From Perognathus longimembris pacificus (lineage: Eukaryota; Chordata; Mammalia; Rodentia; Heteromyidae): a stretch of 64,000 nt of DNA. The notes below the pieces were generated by a model that had not been told where the DNA came from, searched no databases, and saw only the letters and a program-made list of their open reading frames with translations. This document shows, one piece after another, positions 34,740-45,249 of the stretch. Position 1 is the stretch's first letter, and each line of letters opens with the position of its first letter. A program made the position numbers and the translations under genes. The DNA lies in NCBI RefSeq assembly GCF_023159225.1, contig NC_063181.1:9569606-9633605 (forward strand), read 5' to 3'.

Positions 34740-35106
34740 TTCAAATACAAATAAGATTGTTTTAAATTTTTAGGGTGTTAAATTGAATTTTACTGATAAT
34801 CACAAGGAAAAATATTTATATAGTAGACACCAGAAGGAATAAGAAGAAAATTAAAATGATTCATCACAACAAAACCTACTACAACACAAAAGAAGTCAGC
34901 ATAGAGGAAATCTGGATAAAAATTCTTTAGGGCATGGATAAAACAAATAGCAAAATGACAGAAGCTAATTCCTCATCAGTAGTTATTTTAAAGTTAAATG
35001 GATTAAGCAAATCTAATAAAAGATAGAGATGGGCAGTATGATTATAAATAACGTAGTTCAACTCAATGTCATCAGTAAGGCAGCACTTACTTTAGATGTA
35101 AAAACA
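34740..35106 (+). mobile_element. Old L1 ORF2 fragment (endonuclease-region DNA)
   Basis: 'aaaatgacagaagctaattc', 'ttaaagttaaatggattaag', 'taaaagatagagatgggcag' and 'cagcacttactttagatgta' match the 5' part of mammalian L1 ORF2, which encodes the endonuclease domain. Stops and indels break the frame, so nothing is translated. A younger L1 3' end interrupts it at about 35,108. Confidence 0.6.
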
Positions 35107-35107
35107 A

Positions 35108-35200
35108 ATTGTACAAGAAATGTACCCAATGCCTTACGTATATAACTGTGACCCCTCTGTACATCAATTTGACAATAAATAAATAATTATTCGGAAAAAA
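35108..35200 (+). mobile_element. Very short L1 3' end
   Basis: 'gtacaagaaatgtacccaat', 'gccttacgtatataactgtg', 'acccctctgtacatcaattt' and 'acaataaataaataa' form the terminal ~90 bp of the younger L1 family in this genome. It is inserted into, or abuts, the older L1 fragment. No clear TSD is seen. Confidence 0.75.
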
Positions 35201-35217
35201 AATGCTAATGGGGGGGA

Positions 35218-35805
35218 GGGCTGGGAATGTAGTCTAGTGTTGGGGTCTCAGCCTCCAGTGCTCTCCCGGCCTGCGGGAGAGACGGGGAAGCTCACCCGGC
35301 CAAGAAAGGAGAAGGGTCCACAGACCGCGAGCACCCAGCCCTCCCTCGCCTGAGGACAATCAGACAGAGAGATGTCAGCGCATGGGACTGTGAAGGGAGG
35401 CCTGAGCTGTCAGTCAAGGGTGGAGGGCCGAGGGACCAATCCTAAGAGGCGGCCTAATTCTAAGTCACAGCCCACAGGACCGCCTCCGGGTTCACCACCG
35501 GGGGCCACCTTAGCCACACGTGGTCCCAAGGCTGGGAGGTGGGGCCAGCTAGAACCGCCTTTCTGGGTTGCAGGGGCCGGCTGGGACCTCCTCTTCTGGC
35601 GCAAGGCATCCGGGAATGCCCCACAGTCTAGAGGTAGAGTTCTTGCCACATATACTTGAAGCCCTGGGTTCGATTCCTCAGCACCACGTATATAGAAAAA
35701 GCCAGAGGTGGCGCTGTGGCTCAAGTAGAGTGCTAGCCTTGAGCAAAAAGAAGCCAGGGATAGTGCTCACGCAGGCCATGAGTTCAAGCCCCAGGACTGG
35801 CAAAA
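35218..35805 (+). mobile_element. Dimeric SINE interrupted by an LTR
   Basis: The first 20 bases (gggctgggaatgtagtctag, 35,218-35,237) are the SINE head. The SINE resumes at 35,626-35,631 with the duplicated gtctag and continues 'aggtagagttcttgccacat', 'gggttcgattcctcagcacc', 'gtggcgctgtggctcaagta', 'ccccaggactggcaaaaa'. Removing the inserted LTR and one gtctag leaves a normal dimer, so the LTR came later. Confidence 0.9.
35238..35625. mobile_element. GC-rich solo LTR, 388 bp, with 6-bp TSD
   Basis: The element starts tgttgggg and ends ccccaca, an imperfect inverted terminal repeat with TG...CA ends. It is flanked by gtctag at 35,232-35,237 and 35,626-35,631. A 6-bp TSD and TGTTGGG start suggest a class II (ERV2) LTR (inference). 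It is GC- and CpG-rich compared with its surroundings, with a CCAAT box near 35,434. I see no clear AATAAA in either orientation, so the strand is left open. Frames of 95 and 104 codons over it are not genes. Confidence 0.85.
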
Positions 35806-35989
35806 AGAAGAATGGTAACAGGTTGGAAGTTTGAGAATGCTCTCCCATACAAGTAGCAACCTAAGCTGTGGTCAAAGAATAGGCTAGGTAAAATGAGGTC
35901 ACAAGGGACAAAGAAGGTATTATATATGGATAAATGTTTCTATAGAACAAGGAGCTATCAATGCATAAATACTTATGTACCCAGTAACA

Positions 35990-36640
35990 GGATGAGAAGA
36001 AATCAGAACCCTCGTGGGAATATAAAATGTACAGCTGCCATGGAAATCAGTATTGCCGTTTTTGAAAGCTTAGAAGTGAAATTACCATACAACCCAGAAA
36101 TTCTACTCCTAGCTATGTATCCAAAAGCACTGAAAGTAGAGGGGCTCACAGATATTTATACACCAATCTTCACAGCAGCATTATTTACAATAGCTAAAGG
36201 GCAGAAATAACCCAAGCATCCAACAGTAGATGAATGGATAAACAAATGTGTGACATGCATCTAGTGGGTAATATTCAGCAATTAAAAAGGAGAGAAAACT
36301 TAATGGAGGCTGCAACATGGACAGACCTTGAAAGCATTATGCTAACTAAAATAAGCCAGACACACAAGGACAAATACGGTGCAACTCCACTTATATAAAG
36401 TACTTACTCTAGTCAAATTCAGAGAGAGAGAGAGAGGCTAGAATAGAGGTTGCCATGGAGTGAGGTGGGGGTGAACAGGGAGGGTGGTTACTAAGTACAG
36501 AGATTTTGTTGAAGATGATGAAGGATTTCTGGAAATAGAGAATAGAGCTAATGCCACCAAATTTTAACCGAAAGTGATTAGCACGGCATGCAGTATGTTG
36601 TATATATCCGAGCACAATAAAAACTATCTTGGAGAAAAAG
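35990..36640 (+). mobile_element. Old L1 3' end
   Basis: The classic order of old mammalian L1 3' UTRs is clear: 'ccatacaacccagaaattct', 'cttcacagcagcattattta', 'agcatccaacagtagatgaa', 'aacatggacagaccttgaaa' and 'gactaaaataagccagacac'-like text, ending near 'acaataaaaactatct'. A plus-strand frame at 35,893-36,210 lies over this non-coding region. An (AG)8 run is at 36,421-36,436. Confidence 0.85.
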
Positions 36641-36644
36641 CTGG

Positions 36645-37335
36645 GGAGAGAACATCACAGGATACAACAACTAGTTGTGACACAAGGAATGAAAAGCTGT
36701 TGGAGTTTGAGAGAAAAGTTACACTTGCTTATTAGAAAGCACATGCCTTCTTTATGGTCCCTGCTAGGGTTCTGGCAGGGAACACATCGTCTTAATTTGA
36801 ATTCATCCATGGCATGGTGATTTGGGGGAAGAATATTTTTTGAAGGGTGAACATCAGGACAAAGAGATAGAGAGCACACTCAGGAATTGATTCTTAAGTA
36901 AAGGATCACCTTGTGTGTAATGAAGAGTCTTGTCCCCATTCCTAAGCCAATTACCAGAAGGGGGGTTAGAAAGCTATAAAACTTTGGTTCCAAATCCAGG
37001 AGTGTTGCAGGCCACTACTGTCATATCCTAGCATTCAGAACAGCACTTACATACCCAAAAATGTCGGCTGAATGAAACACTGGCTTGCACACTGAGCTCT
37101 TACCACGGATCATCACTGCCTTACGTCTAAACTGAGTGTATGTGATTGGGTACCAGCAGCAGTCCTCCTGGTATGTTTGTCTCAAGTAATTTCACGTTTT
37201 GGGTTAGAATCTTTCTCAGATCAACATTAGGGTGAACCACTCTGGATGGTGTTAAAATTGATTGGTTAGGATCAATAATAACTGGACTTCGGCTTTTCTG
37301 TAAGTAACATCATTACTACCTCTCAATTATTGCCT
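36645..37335. other. Unannotated sequence
   Basis: Nothing recognised. Confidence 0.4.
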
Positions 37336-37339
37336 GCAT

Positions 37340-37970
37340 TTACTCACCATGTAATCCTTCGTGTGTGTGTGTAAACTTTAATAATTTTGTTTTATGTTTT
37401 TATTAAAAAGCAGTATTTAAACATTACTTAAACAATATTCATCTATTGTCATGCCTCTTTGTGGCAATGATTTATTTAAAATCCTAGGAGAGAAGGGAGG
37501 GAAATAGGAAAAGCTTCTATAATGAATAAGTATAATTCTCATTTACTCTTAGAACTGAAGTCCATTCCAACTATGAGAAGAAAGTGCACATTTTATCAAT
37601 ACCACATTGTCATTATTCCTGCCTTACTTAAGCCCCTGTTATAAACATGAAGAGTAAACATTCTAATCTACATTCAGAATTCAGGAAGACCCGCTAAAAC
37701 AGAAGGGGGAGATAGGTTCTCACAAACAGGCATACATATTGGCAAGCTGACATGTACAAATATAGATACCATCTAAAGAGGGCCTGGCAGAGAGAACCAT
37801 GTCAACACTGCTAAATTATTCATCTCCTGTTCTGCAGAGTGAACACTATCAGGTAATGATCTGTAATTATTAATAAATAATTTAAGCTTTAATAGCTCTG
37901 AAATGAAATGCTTAATTGCATCACAACATAATTAATGGAATTAGCTGCAAAGTTTAAAATGAGAAATTCT
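37340..37970. other. Candidate conserved non-coding block (homeodomain-rich)
   Basis: No repeat is recognised. From 37,850 to 37,960 the text packs several homeobox-type cores: 'ctgtaattattaataaataa', 'tgcttaattgcatcacaaca' and 'taattaatggaattagctgc'. Further AT-rich runs ('actttaataattttgtttta') lie upstream. This is the strongest enhancer-like texture in the window, but conservation is untested. Confidence 0.35.
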
Positions 37971-38388
37971 GGTTTCAATCTTTCTTTCTTTCTTGTTTTT
38001 TTTTTTTTACGTTTTCTTTGCCCCAAATGCTGGTAACCTAGAGGATAAATAGGGGGATTAAATTCCACGTGTGTGTGTGTGTATACATGTGCACAAGTGC
38101 ACTTTTGGTGTGCATTTTGGTATGAGATATGTGTGTCATTCTGTTCTGTAGTTCTCAATGTTACAGGCATTCTAGGAAATGGAGATCTTGGGTTAGCCAA
38201 TTATCCTCTGACAAGGACCCTAACAGCTATTTCCTCTCGTGTTGTGCTCAGTAAATAGAGAATTTCTGTTCTACAGGGACCTTTAGTCAAGAGCATGAGG
38301 AAAGGAGGGCATGACTGGAAGGAAGAGAGGTGGTTATCAACACCAATGAGATGGATTTCTTACTCTCTGTGGTGTTTAAGGTATGGTA

Positions 38389-38422
38389 TATTTTGCGTCT
38401 TATTTTAATAAGACGCAAAATA
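38389..38422. repeat. Perfect 16-bp inverted repeat
   Basis: Arms tattttgcgtcttatt (38,389-38,404) and aataagacgcaaaata (38,407-38,422) are exactly complementary around a TT centre. No transposon explains it. It could have formed by a snap-back template switch. Confidence 0.92.
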
Positions 38423-38424
38423 GA

Positions 38425-40010
38425 ATAGCCCGCCTCCCCCAACCAGTGGGCCAAAGGTCAAGGAAGTTGTTAGTCAGGTAGAGCAAACCTAGAGCCATCC
38501 CCTGGGAGCCAGACTTAGCCAAGCACTTGAGTTGAGCATGCTGTGAACTGAAGATTTGCATCCTGAAGAAAATCCATCTCCCTTTTGACCGGTGGATCCA
38601 GGAGCATGGAAAAACAATCTTGTGTGGTTGTTTGTTATGTAGCACCATGGTGATAATAGCTGACTGATACTACTCTACCATCTTGTCCCGGGCATTCTGA
38701 GAGATAGATACTTAATTCCTTTCAGTAGTATAATTCCATGCCAAGTCAGTTTCAAGATAAGTTCCCAAGCTTTGATTCCAACCAGATGGCTCCCCTCAGG
38801 CACTACGGTGTAGAAATTCTGGAGCAATGACAGCATTGCTAGCAGTGAGTACAGCTGGGATGCAAATCAATCTTTTGGACTCAGAACCTAAGAGTTTAGC
38901 CACTGAAGTAGAGGGTCCATCAAATATGAATGAACCAACGCACAAGTCCCCAGCTAAGAGATCCTGCCAATGGCTGCAGGTAGTGGCTTCTCCATCCATT
39001 TTGCCTCCAAGTCACTTGCTCCTCCTCCTTCCACTTCTTACTTCTCAATGTAGCTCTGCGCCTCGCTCATCATGGAGCTGGAAATGCGGATGACTTGATT
39101 TGAGATGCTTTCCCGTGGCTTCATTAGACTTTTCTATCATTGCTATTAGGCCCGTCTGAGATCCAACTTCCTATTTCTAGCCAACATGGACTGCTATCAG
39201 GCAAAAAGCTTCCTGTCTGTGCAATTGCATCTGGCTTCTCCCCGCTCTCTTCCATCTTGAGAGGAGAGTGAGACATCTGGAGCACAGAGAAAAGCCCACC
39301 TCAAACCCCGCTTCTATGTAGAATGTGTAGCCCGTAGACGAATGACATGACAACATGGTCAACAGCATCATGGGTCAGACAAAAACAAAATAGGATAGGG
39401 ATATTTGGGACACATTGGACAGAAGATTCCAACTCTGCAGCTGTTGCAGGAGCCCAGAAGACCTGTCATAACTAGATGCAGGCAAAAATCAAGAACCAGG
39501 AATTTGGGTCTAGAATCCAAAGTCTTAGAGAGGGCATTATGGGTGACAATGGAAATCCACTCTATTTTCAGTGAGTGAACCAGGGGCCCAGTGAGAGGAG
39601 ACTGCCTAGCCTAGGCAGAGGCAAACGTGAAGATGAGACACACACTGCCATAAGGATCGTGCCACCTTGCCCTTTCCAAATTGTCCTCTTCAACCAGCCT
39701 GATGGCTGAGGTTGATTTGAGTGAGCCAAACCATTTCTAGAGGTGCCTGCCTGTCCCACCAGGTGACACCTAGTCTGAACGCCCTATTGCATTCAGCATG
39801 ACTGCTATTCTTCACATTTCCCTACTCTTAAATTTATATTTATAGTACAGTGCTCAGTCATTTTAATTCAAGCTTTTAGTGCTAAAAGGTAAAGAGTCTA
39901 TTGGATTTCCCTTCCTCTGTACTTGCCAGAAGTATATTTCTCTTCCTCTTCTTCTCATGCATCAATAAATTATTGATACTATTATTATCATTCCTGCTAT
40001 TATTATTAAA
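38425..40010. other. Unannotated sequence
   Basis: No recognised repeat or exon. Several short frames on both strands (60-90 codons) lack motifs. Confidence 0.4.
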
Positions 40011-40022
40011 AGAGAAATGCTA

Positions 40023-40126
40023 GGGAGGGGGTAACAAGTTTGACAATAAATGTACTTACTACCTTACGTATGATACTATAACCCCACTGTACATCTCCCT
40101 GACAATAAAAATAAATTTTAAAAAAG
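40023..40126 (+). mobile_element. Very short L1 3' end with 11-bp TSD
   Basis: Starts 'gggagggggtaacaagtttg', then 'taccttacgtatgatactat', 'accccactgtacatctccct', ACAATAAA and an A-rich tail. Perfect duplications gagaaatgcta lie at 40,012-40,022 and 40,127-40,137. It is a 104-bp insertion. Confidence 0.9.
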
Positions 40127-40589
40127 GAGAAATGCTATGTGGATCTGAGATTGTATTTATTTAAAAATATATTTTAAACTTGTGGCATATATCATCAAAC
40201 AGGATTTATTTACTATCTCTGACTTACATAAAATAAGCTGCTGGAGAGAAAATAGGATTTTCCTAGATTATCCTAAGAATGGATTGGATTTAGAGTCCAT
40301 TGAAGGACATTAATTCAATGACTGTAGCCATTGCTTTCTTGACCCTATTAGACCACAATTACTTATATGAACAAACAAAATCCTTTTATTGGCATGTCAG
40401 GACTGACCATTGAAAGGCCAGAGGCAAAGCCCTATTTAATGGTAAGAAAGCTGACACTTGGGAAAGGAAAGACTGGTAGTCTGAAGTCTAGACCTAGGTT
40501 CCATAGAGAGAGGATTTGTGGGGAAACAATGTAATATGTAGGAGCTTTGGTCAAGAGAGCAGAGAGCCCCACTTAATAACATTCTACCT

Positions 40590-40700
40590 CTGACACTCAC
40601 TGGACTTGACAAACTTACATAGCCTGAGTCTCAAGTTCTCTACCTGTAGAAGGGGAACAAAATGATATCTACCTTTATGATGATAATACAATGCTTAAAT
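40590..40700 (-). repeat. MIR relic
   Basis: Plus-strand text 'tgacactcactggacttgac', 'ctcaagttctctacctgtag', 'aaggggaacaaaatgatatc' and 'tacctttatgatgataatac' is the complement of a MIR. Confidence 0.65.
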
Positions 40701-40826
40701 AATCAATTTAATAATTTTCCCTCAATACATACATATGATAAGACTTCAATAAACTTGTGAGTAACTGTGTCCAAGGAAGCATGAAGCCACACCTGAAAGA
40801 CAAGCAATTGGTTAAGGATGGAGGTA

Positions 40827-40935
40827 CTTAAGTGGCACAGTGGCTCAAGCGGTGGAGCAGTAGCCTTGAGCTGAAGAGCTCAGGGATAGTACCCAGGCCC
40901 AGAATTCAAGCCCCATGATTGACCAAGAAAAAAAA
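40827..40935 (+). mobile_element. Free right-monomer SINE with TSD
   Basis: Contains only the right monomer of the dimeric SINE: 'gtggcacagtggctcaagcg', 'gtggagcagtagccttgagc', 'cccagaattcaagccccatg', then oligo(A). Duplications atggaggta lie at 40,818-40,826 and 40,936-40,944. This shows that the monomer retroposed on its own. Confidence 0.9.
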
Positions 40936-40949
40936 ATGGAGGTAGTTAA

Positions 40950-41850
40950 CTTTAAGATAAGGTAAAGAAAGAACAGACGATCTCTTATGCATCTTAGGGA
41001 TTATTCTATGCAAAGGAGCTAAAGTTACATTTTTGATTCAGAGGAACAGAACTGGTGCATATGGCATTGACAAAATTACTTAGTACTCAAACCCTTCAAG
41101 AATGTTGGTCATCCGTTGGTGAGCTGTGATCCTGTTGGACCCAATTCCAATGGTGTTTATCGGATGGAACTATTACTGTTAGTTGGATGGAACCATGTAT
41201 TTGTATAACCCATGGTTTCTCTTAACATCTTCAACTATTCTGTTCTCTCTTTACGCTGCTCACCTCCAATGAACAAGAATTTTATGCCCTTCCATAAAGC
41301 TGGAACACTGTAGCCAAAAGTAATTCCCTTACTCTTCCATAGTATCTTTACTTTAGCAGTTCTAATCTCTAGGCTTTGGCAGCTTTCAAGTCCATGCATT
41401 GCATACCAGATTTTGAGCTCTGTGTCTTTCAAGTCATGTTATTTCTCATTCTCACTCTTTCTTAATGGGTACTTAATAACTGTTTCTTGTGTAAATGAAT
41501 TTGGGACTACCTACTCTAAATGAACCATAGCCAATGGTTAGAAATCACATGAACATTCAGCTCGATACTGGGAGATCTTCCAGAAACAAAAATTTCCCCG
41601 AGGGAAAGGGTCTATTCTGAGCTAATGAATTAACCTGTTAGATATAACAGGGCCAACAAAAGACCTATTCAGCAACGCTGCCTCGCAGAGTTTTTGAGAG
41701 TGATGTGGCCATGTTGTTCCACTACTTGGATTCATGGATTTGTATAGGAAAAAATAAAGCCTGGATTATCAAAGACCAAAGCTCATCTAACAAGGTGCCT
41801 CAGAGCCATATATTATTCCATATATTATTATATACCTATCTCAAGTTATT
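40950..41850. other. Unannotated sequence
   Basis: Nothing recognised apart from the SINE that follows. Confidence 0.4.
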
Positions 41851-41857
41851 GGTATTC

Positions 41858-42092
41858 TTTTGTTGTTGTTGTTGCCCATGGGGCTTGAACTCAGGGCCTG
41901 AGCACTGTCTCTGAGCTTTTTTGCATAAGGCTGGTACTCTACCACTTTGAGCCACAGTGCCACTTCCAGTTTCTAGTGGTTAATTGGAGATAGGACTCTC
42001 ATGGACTTTTCTGTCCTGGGTGACTTTGAACCACAACCCTCAGCTCTAAGCCCCCTGAGTAGGATTACAGGCATGCACTGGCACCCGGTTGT
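41858..42092 (-). mobile_element. Composite SINE (B1-like plus ID-like)
   Basis: Plus-strand text 'ggggcttgaactcagggcct', 'ctggtactctaccactttga', 'tggttaattggagataggac' and 'ttacaggcatgcactggcac' is the complement of the composite family. A (TTG)n run at its left edge probably derives from the tail. Confidence 0.85.
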
Positions 42093-42295
42093 TTCTGATA
42101 TTCTTAAACCCTTAACCACAGCCAAACCAATCTATCTGTGGATTTTCCAAAAACCCATTCTATTACTTGACACTGTGCCTCTTTGGTTCCTTTACTTGGA
42201 TCTTCATTGCGCTCTATTATATATCTCACCAAACTTCAATTCCTTTGGTGAAGTCTTCTCAAATCAAACCTGATGTACATTTTGAACTTGGCTGC

Positions 42296-42600
42296 AATCT
42301 GAATGTTGACATCTAGCACTCGGTATGACAGTGTTAAAAGATGGGGCTTTGGGGAGGTCGTTAAACCATGGGGGCTCCACCCTCGTGAATGGAATCAGTT
42401 GAATGCGCTCCCTTACCTCTTCCCTTTTGGGAGGAGCCAGGAGGTAGTATATAATCCAAGCCCACACTGAACATCGAACCTAAAGCCACCTTGGCCTTCC
42501 TCTTTCCAGCCTCTAAGACAGTGAACAATACATTTCTGTTTTTTATGGATTATCCAGACTAAGGTATATTTTTGAAGTTGCAGCTTGAATAAACCAAGAC
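42296..42600 (+). mobile_element. MaLR (MST-like) LTR relic
   Basis: 'atctgaatgttgacatctag', 'tgttaaaagatggggctttg', 'ggggctccaccctcgtgaat', 'aagccaccttggccttcctc', 'ctctaagacagtgaacaata' and 'catttctgttttttatggat' follow the MST/THE1 LTR order. It has no internal region. Confidence 0.75.
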
Positions 42601-42634
42601 AAATCATATTCTGTCATCCAACTGCACAGATCAT

Positions 42635-42870
42635 CTGACCCATCCCTCTGTCACCTCCTTCATGGCCACCTCCGACCCTACCTGACACCTACTCTCACCA
42701 TTCCTTGCCTGGATACTACAGTGCTTCTTAACTAGTCCTTGGGTTTCCCTCTGCCTCCTGAGGTTGGAAGTAACACCCACCTAGAACAATCCTTTCAAAA
42801 CTTGAATATTATACGTGTGGATTTTGCTCAAATCTTGCAATCTTTTTCCTGTAGCCCCCTATCTTTGGGC
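42635..42870 (+). repeat. Possible L2 relic
   Basis: Text such as 'ccctctgtcacctccttcat', 'aacaatcctttcaaaacttg' and 'ttgctcaaatcttgcaatct' resembles an internal part of the L2 3' region. Similarity is weak and the call is tentative. Confidence 0.35.
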
Positions 42871-42874
42871 CTCT

Positions 42875-44110
42875 GGTACAAGTGCCAAATGGCAGAGAGT
42901 ATATGGTAAAGCAAAAACCTCTAATATTATAAGCTAGGAAATTTAAAGGGAAACAGAACAGGATCCTGGAATTCAGTACTGGTGCAGTCCCTCCAGTCAC
43001 CTAAGAACCCCCCGCTAGGCCCCAAGTCCTAAAGGTTCATGGCAGGCATCTCCCACCACCTTAGGAAGCTATTAACACATGGAGTTTGGGAGGATACTTA
43101 TTCAGAGCATATTGGCTGTATATTTTCCAAAATTGCTAATTCTGAATATTCATTGCTATTGAAATCTTAAATCAAGTTCAATTGCCTGCGGCATATCATT
43201 GGACTTCATTTAATGACTGTTAGTTACACGGAAGCTATCAGAGAGATGAAAGTAAGAACCTATTCTGCCTGTGGAAACAGGATCTTGTTTCTGAGGAAGA
43301 GAACACCGTTGTGTAGCCAAGGTGGGCCAATCTGACAACTGAGACCAAAGCAGCAAGGGACCTCAGTGGACCATTGCTTATATTTAGAATGCCATGCCGG
43401 GAATGTGTTGACCCTGCCTCTGAGCCTGGCCTGGCCTCGTTTTTGAGACCCCCCCCCCACACACACACCAGCCTGCCACCCACAAACAAGGAAAGAACTT
43501 CCTCCCCTGTCTCCCCAAAGCTCTGTATTTCAGTTGAGCTCCTGTTTGTCACAGAACAGATTAAAGATTAAAGAGGAGAAAGAAAATAACTGTAGGACTA
43601 GCTATTCGTGTTGTGCAAGAATTTTGTTTAGATGTGATAATTAACCATCACAGTCAACATTTATCAAGTGCCAACAGAATAGTTGACACAGGCATACATA
43701 TCACAGCAATAAGGGCAGCTCTACCTTCATACCTGGGGAATTTACAATCCAGGTTGCCCTGCTTTTGATCAGCTGCTCTTCTCTGCACACAGCCTCCACA
43801 TGCAGTCCCAACACCTCTGACATTTGTCATTTGGTCTTGGCAGTCTCTTGCTGAATTGCTCTCCGTTGCTTGACTCTCTGAGTGAGTGCATGATGAAAAC
43901 ACCACACAAGACATCATGTGTACTGTTGACCTTCATAGTCTGTAAAGCAAAATGAAGTTCCCCAAATGTATACAAAAACACATCGCTTGGTTCAAAGCCC
44001 TCTGATCTCCCATTTGCATTCCCACCCCTAGCGCCTGTATTATTATGTCATCCCATACCTGGTTGGGCTCAAGATATCCATCCTGTGCACCCATCATCCA
44101 CGGATTGCGG
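42875..44110. other. Unannotated sequence
   Basis: No recognised repeat. A C-run and CA repeat lie at about 43,449-43,470. An overlapping minus frame (43,238-43,552) is chance. Confidence 0.4.
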
Positions 44111-44114
44111 CTCC

Positions 44115-44385
44115 TCCGTTGGCCAAGCATCATCCAGGAGAGCCCAGCTTCCCACACATTCTTCTGGCAGGAATGATTTCTCCCAGAGCAACCTCTGTAC
44201 CACTCTATCTCAAAACGTATCACTTTGTGGTATTCCTATTTCCTTATTTGTTTGTCTTACCCACTAGACTGTGAGATCCTCAAGGACAGGGAATATGTTT
44301 TATTCATCTTTGTGTTTCTTACAGTGCTTATCATGCTGCTTGGCCAGATAGGCCTCAGTAAATGTAAGTTGAATGCCTGTCCCTC
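44115..44385 (+). repeat. L2 LINE 3' end
   Basis: The block 'cccactagactgtgagatcc', 'tcaaggacagggaatatgtt', 'attcatctttgtgtttctta' and 'cagtaaatgtaagttgaatg' matches the well-known L2 terminus. Upstream text has the matching leading region. Confidence 0.8.
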
Positions 44386-44389
44386 TGAA

Positions 44390-44865
44390 AATTCCTCACA
44401 TGTACACAGCGGCCCATCTTGCAGCAGACTTCTGACGCCTTCTTCTCTTCTCTAAGCCCCGGCTCTGACTTGAGACAGATAGGATAAGGTCTGCACAAAA
44501 GCAAGCAAGTGCTTAAATCAATGACTCTCATAGTGGGCACTGAGTAAATATTTGTTGACAAATGAATGCCTGAAAGAAGATTTCACAGCCCGTTGCTGTC
44601 CACAGCAGTCACTTCTGGCAGAATGCAATTCTTTCTAAGCTGAATGCTGCCTCCTACCAGTACACAGACTTTTCTTCTCCACCGGCAGGTACCCAGGCTT
44701 TGCTGGCCTGCCCGAACCCCCTTTCTGAGACCATCTGATTCACAGAGCTTCTCTGTGTCCTCATACCTCTAACATTTTAACCTAGCCCAGTAATTCAACT
44801 AATTCTTGATTAACTGTGAGCTGGATATAGACTTAAACACTGGGGTTAAACAGTCTGACTATGGT
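44390..44865. other. Unannotated sequence
   Basis: A MIR/L2-like scrap 'actgagtaaatatttgttga' lies near 44,538. The rest is unrecognised. Confidence 0.4.
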
Positions 44866-45019
44866 GTGACTGGAGCACGTATTTGACACTCAATCACCAA
44901 AGCATCCACACTGGGAGGTGGAGCTAATGGAAAGGGTTTAGGTCATAAGGGTTACTATTACCCTCATGAATGGGTTAATACCAGTTATAAAAGGGCTTGA
45001 GGCTGTGGATTTGATTTCT

Positions 45020-45034
45020 CTGTGTGTGTGTGTG

Positions 45035-45066
<32 letters not shown>
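45020..45066. repeat. (TG)n(TC)n microsatellite
   Basis: A TG run passes into a TC run, inside the MaLR LTR at the place where related LTRs carry a 'ctctctctgcc'-type stretch. Confidence 0.9.
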
Positions 45067-45221
45067 CTCCCTCCCTCCTGCCTCATCCTTTCTCTTCTGC
45101 CATGGGATAACAGAATGAGATGACCCTTATCAGCTGTGGCCCCTTGATCTTGATTTTGGACACACCAGCCCGCAGAACCATGACCCAACAGACTTACACT
45201 CACTTAAATTAATTTCATTTT

Positions 45222-45249
45222 AATTCATTAAGACCAGTCTTAATGAATT
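45222..45249. repeat. Perfect 13-bp inverted repeat inside MaLR LTR
   Basis: Arms aattcattaagac (45,222-45,234) and gtcttaatgaatt (45,237-45,249) are exactly complementary around CA. Related LTRs have text close to 'ttacccagtctcaggtattc' here, so at least one arm is new and copied from the other. Confidence 0.9.

Noticed and set aside
35372..35724. Frames of 95 and 104 codons in a GC-rich region, which could suggest a CpG-island gene
   Set aside because: The region is a solo LTR with TG...CA ends and a 6-bp TSD. The frames arise from low stop density in GC-rich DNA.
35893..36210. 105-codon frame with 'YNPEILLLAMYPKA'-like text
   Set aside because: This is the non-coding L1 3' end read through. 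The sequence follows the known DNA consensus and carries no ORF2 domain.
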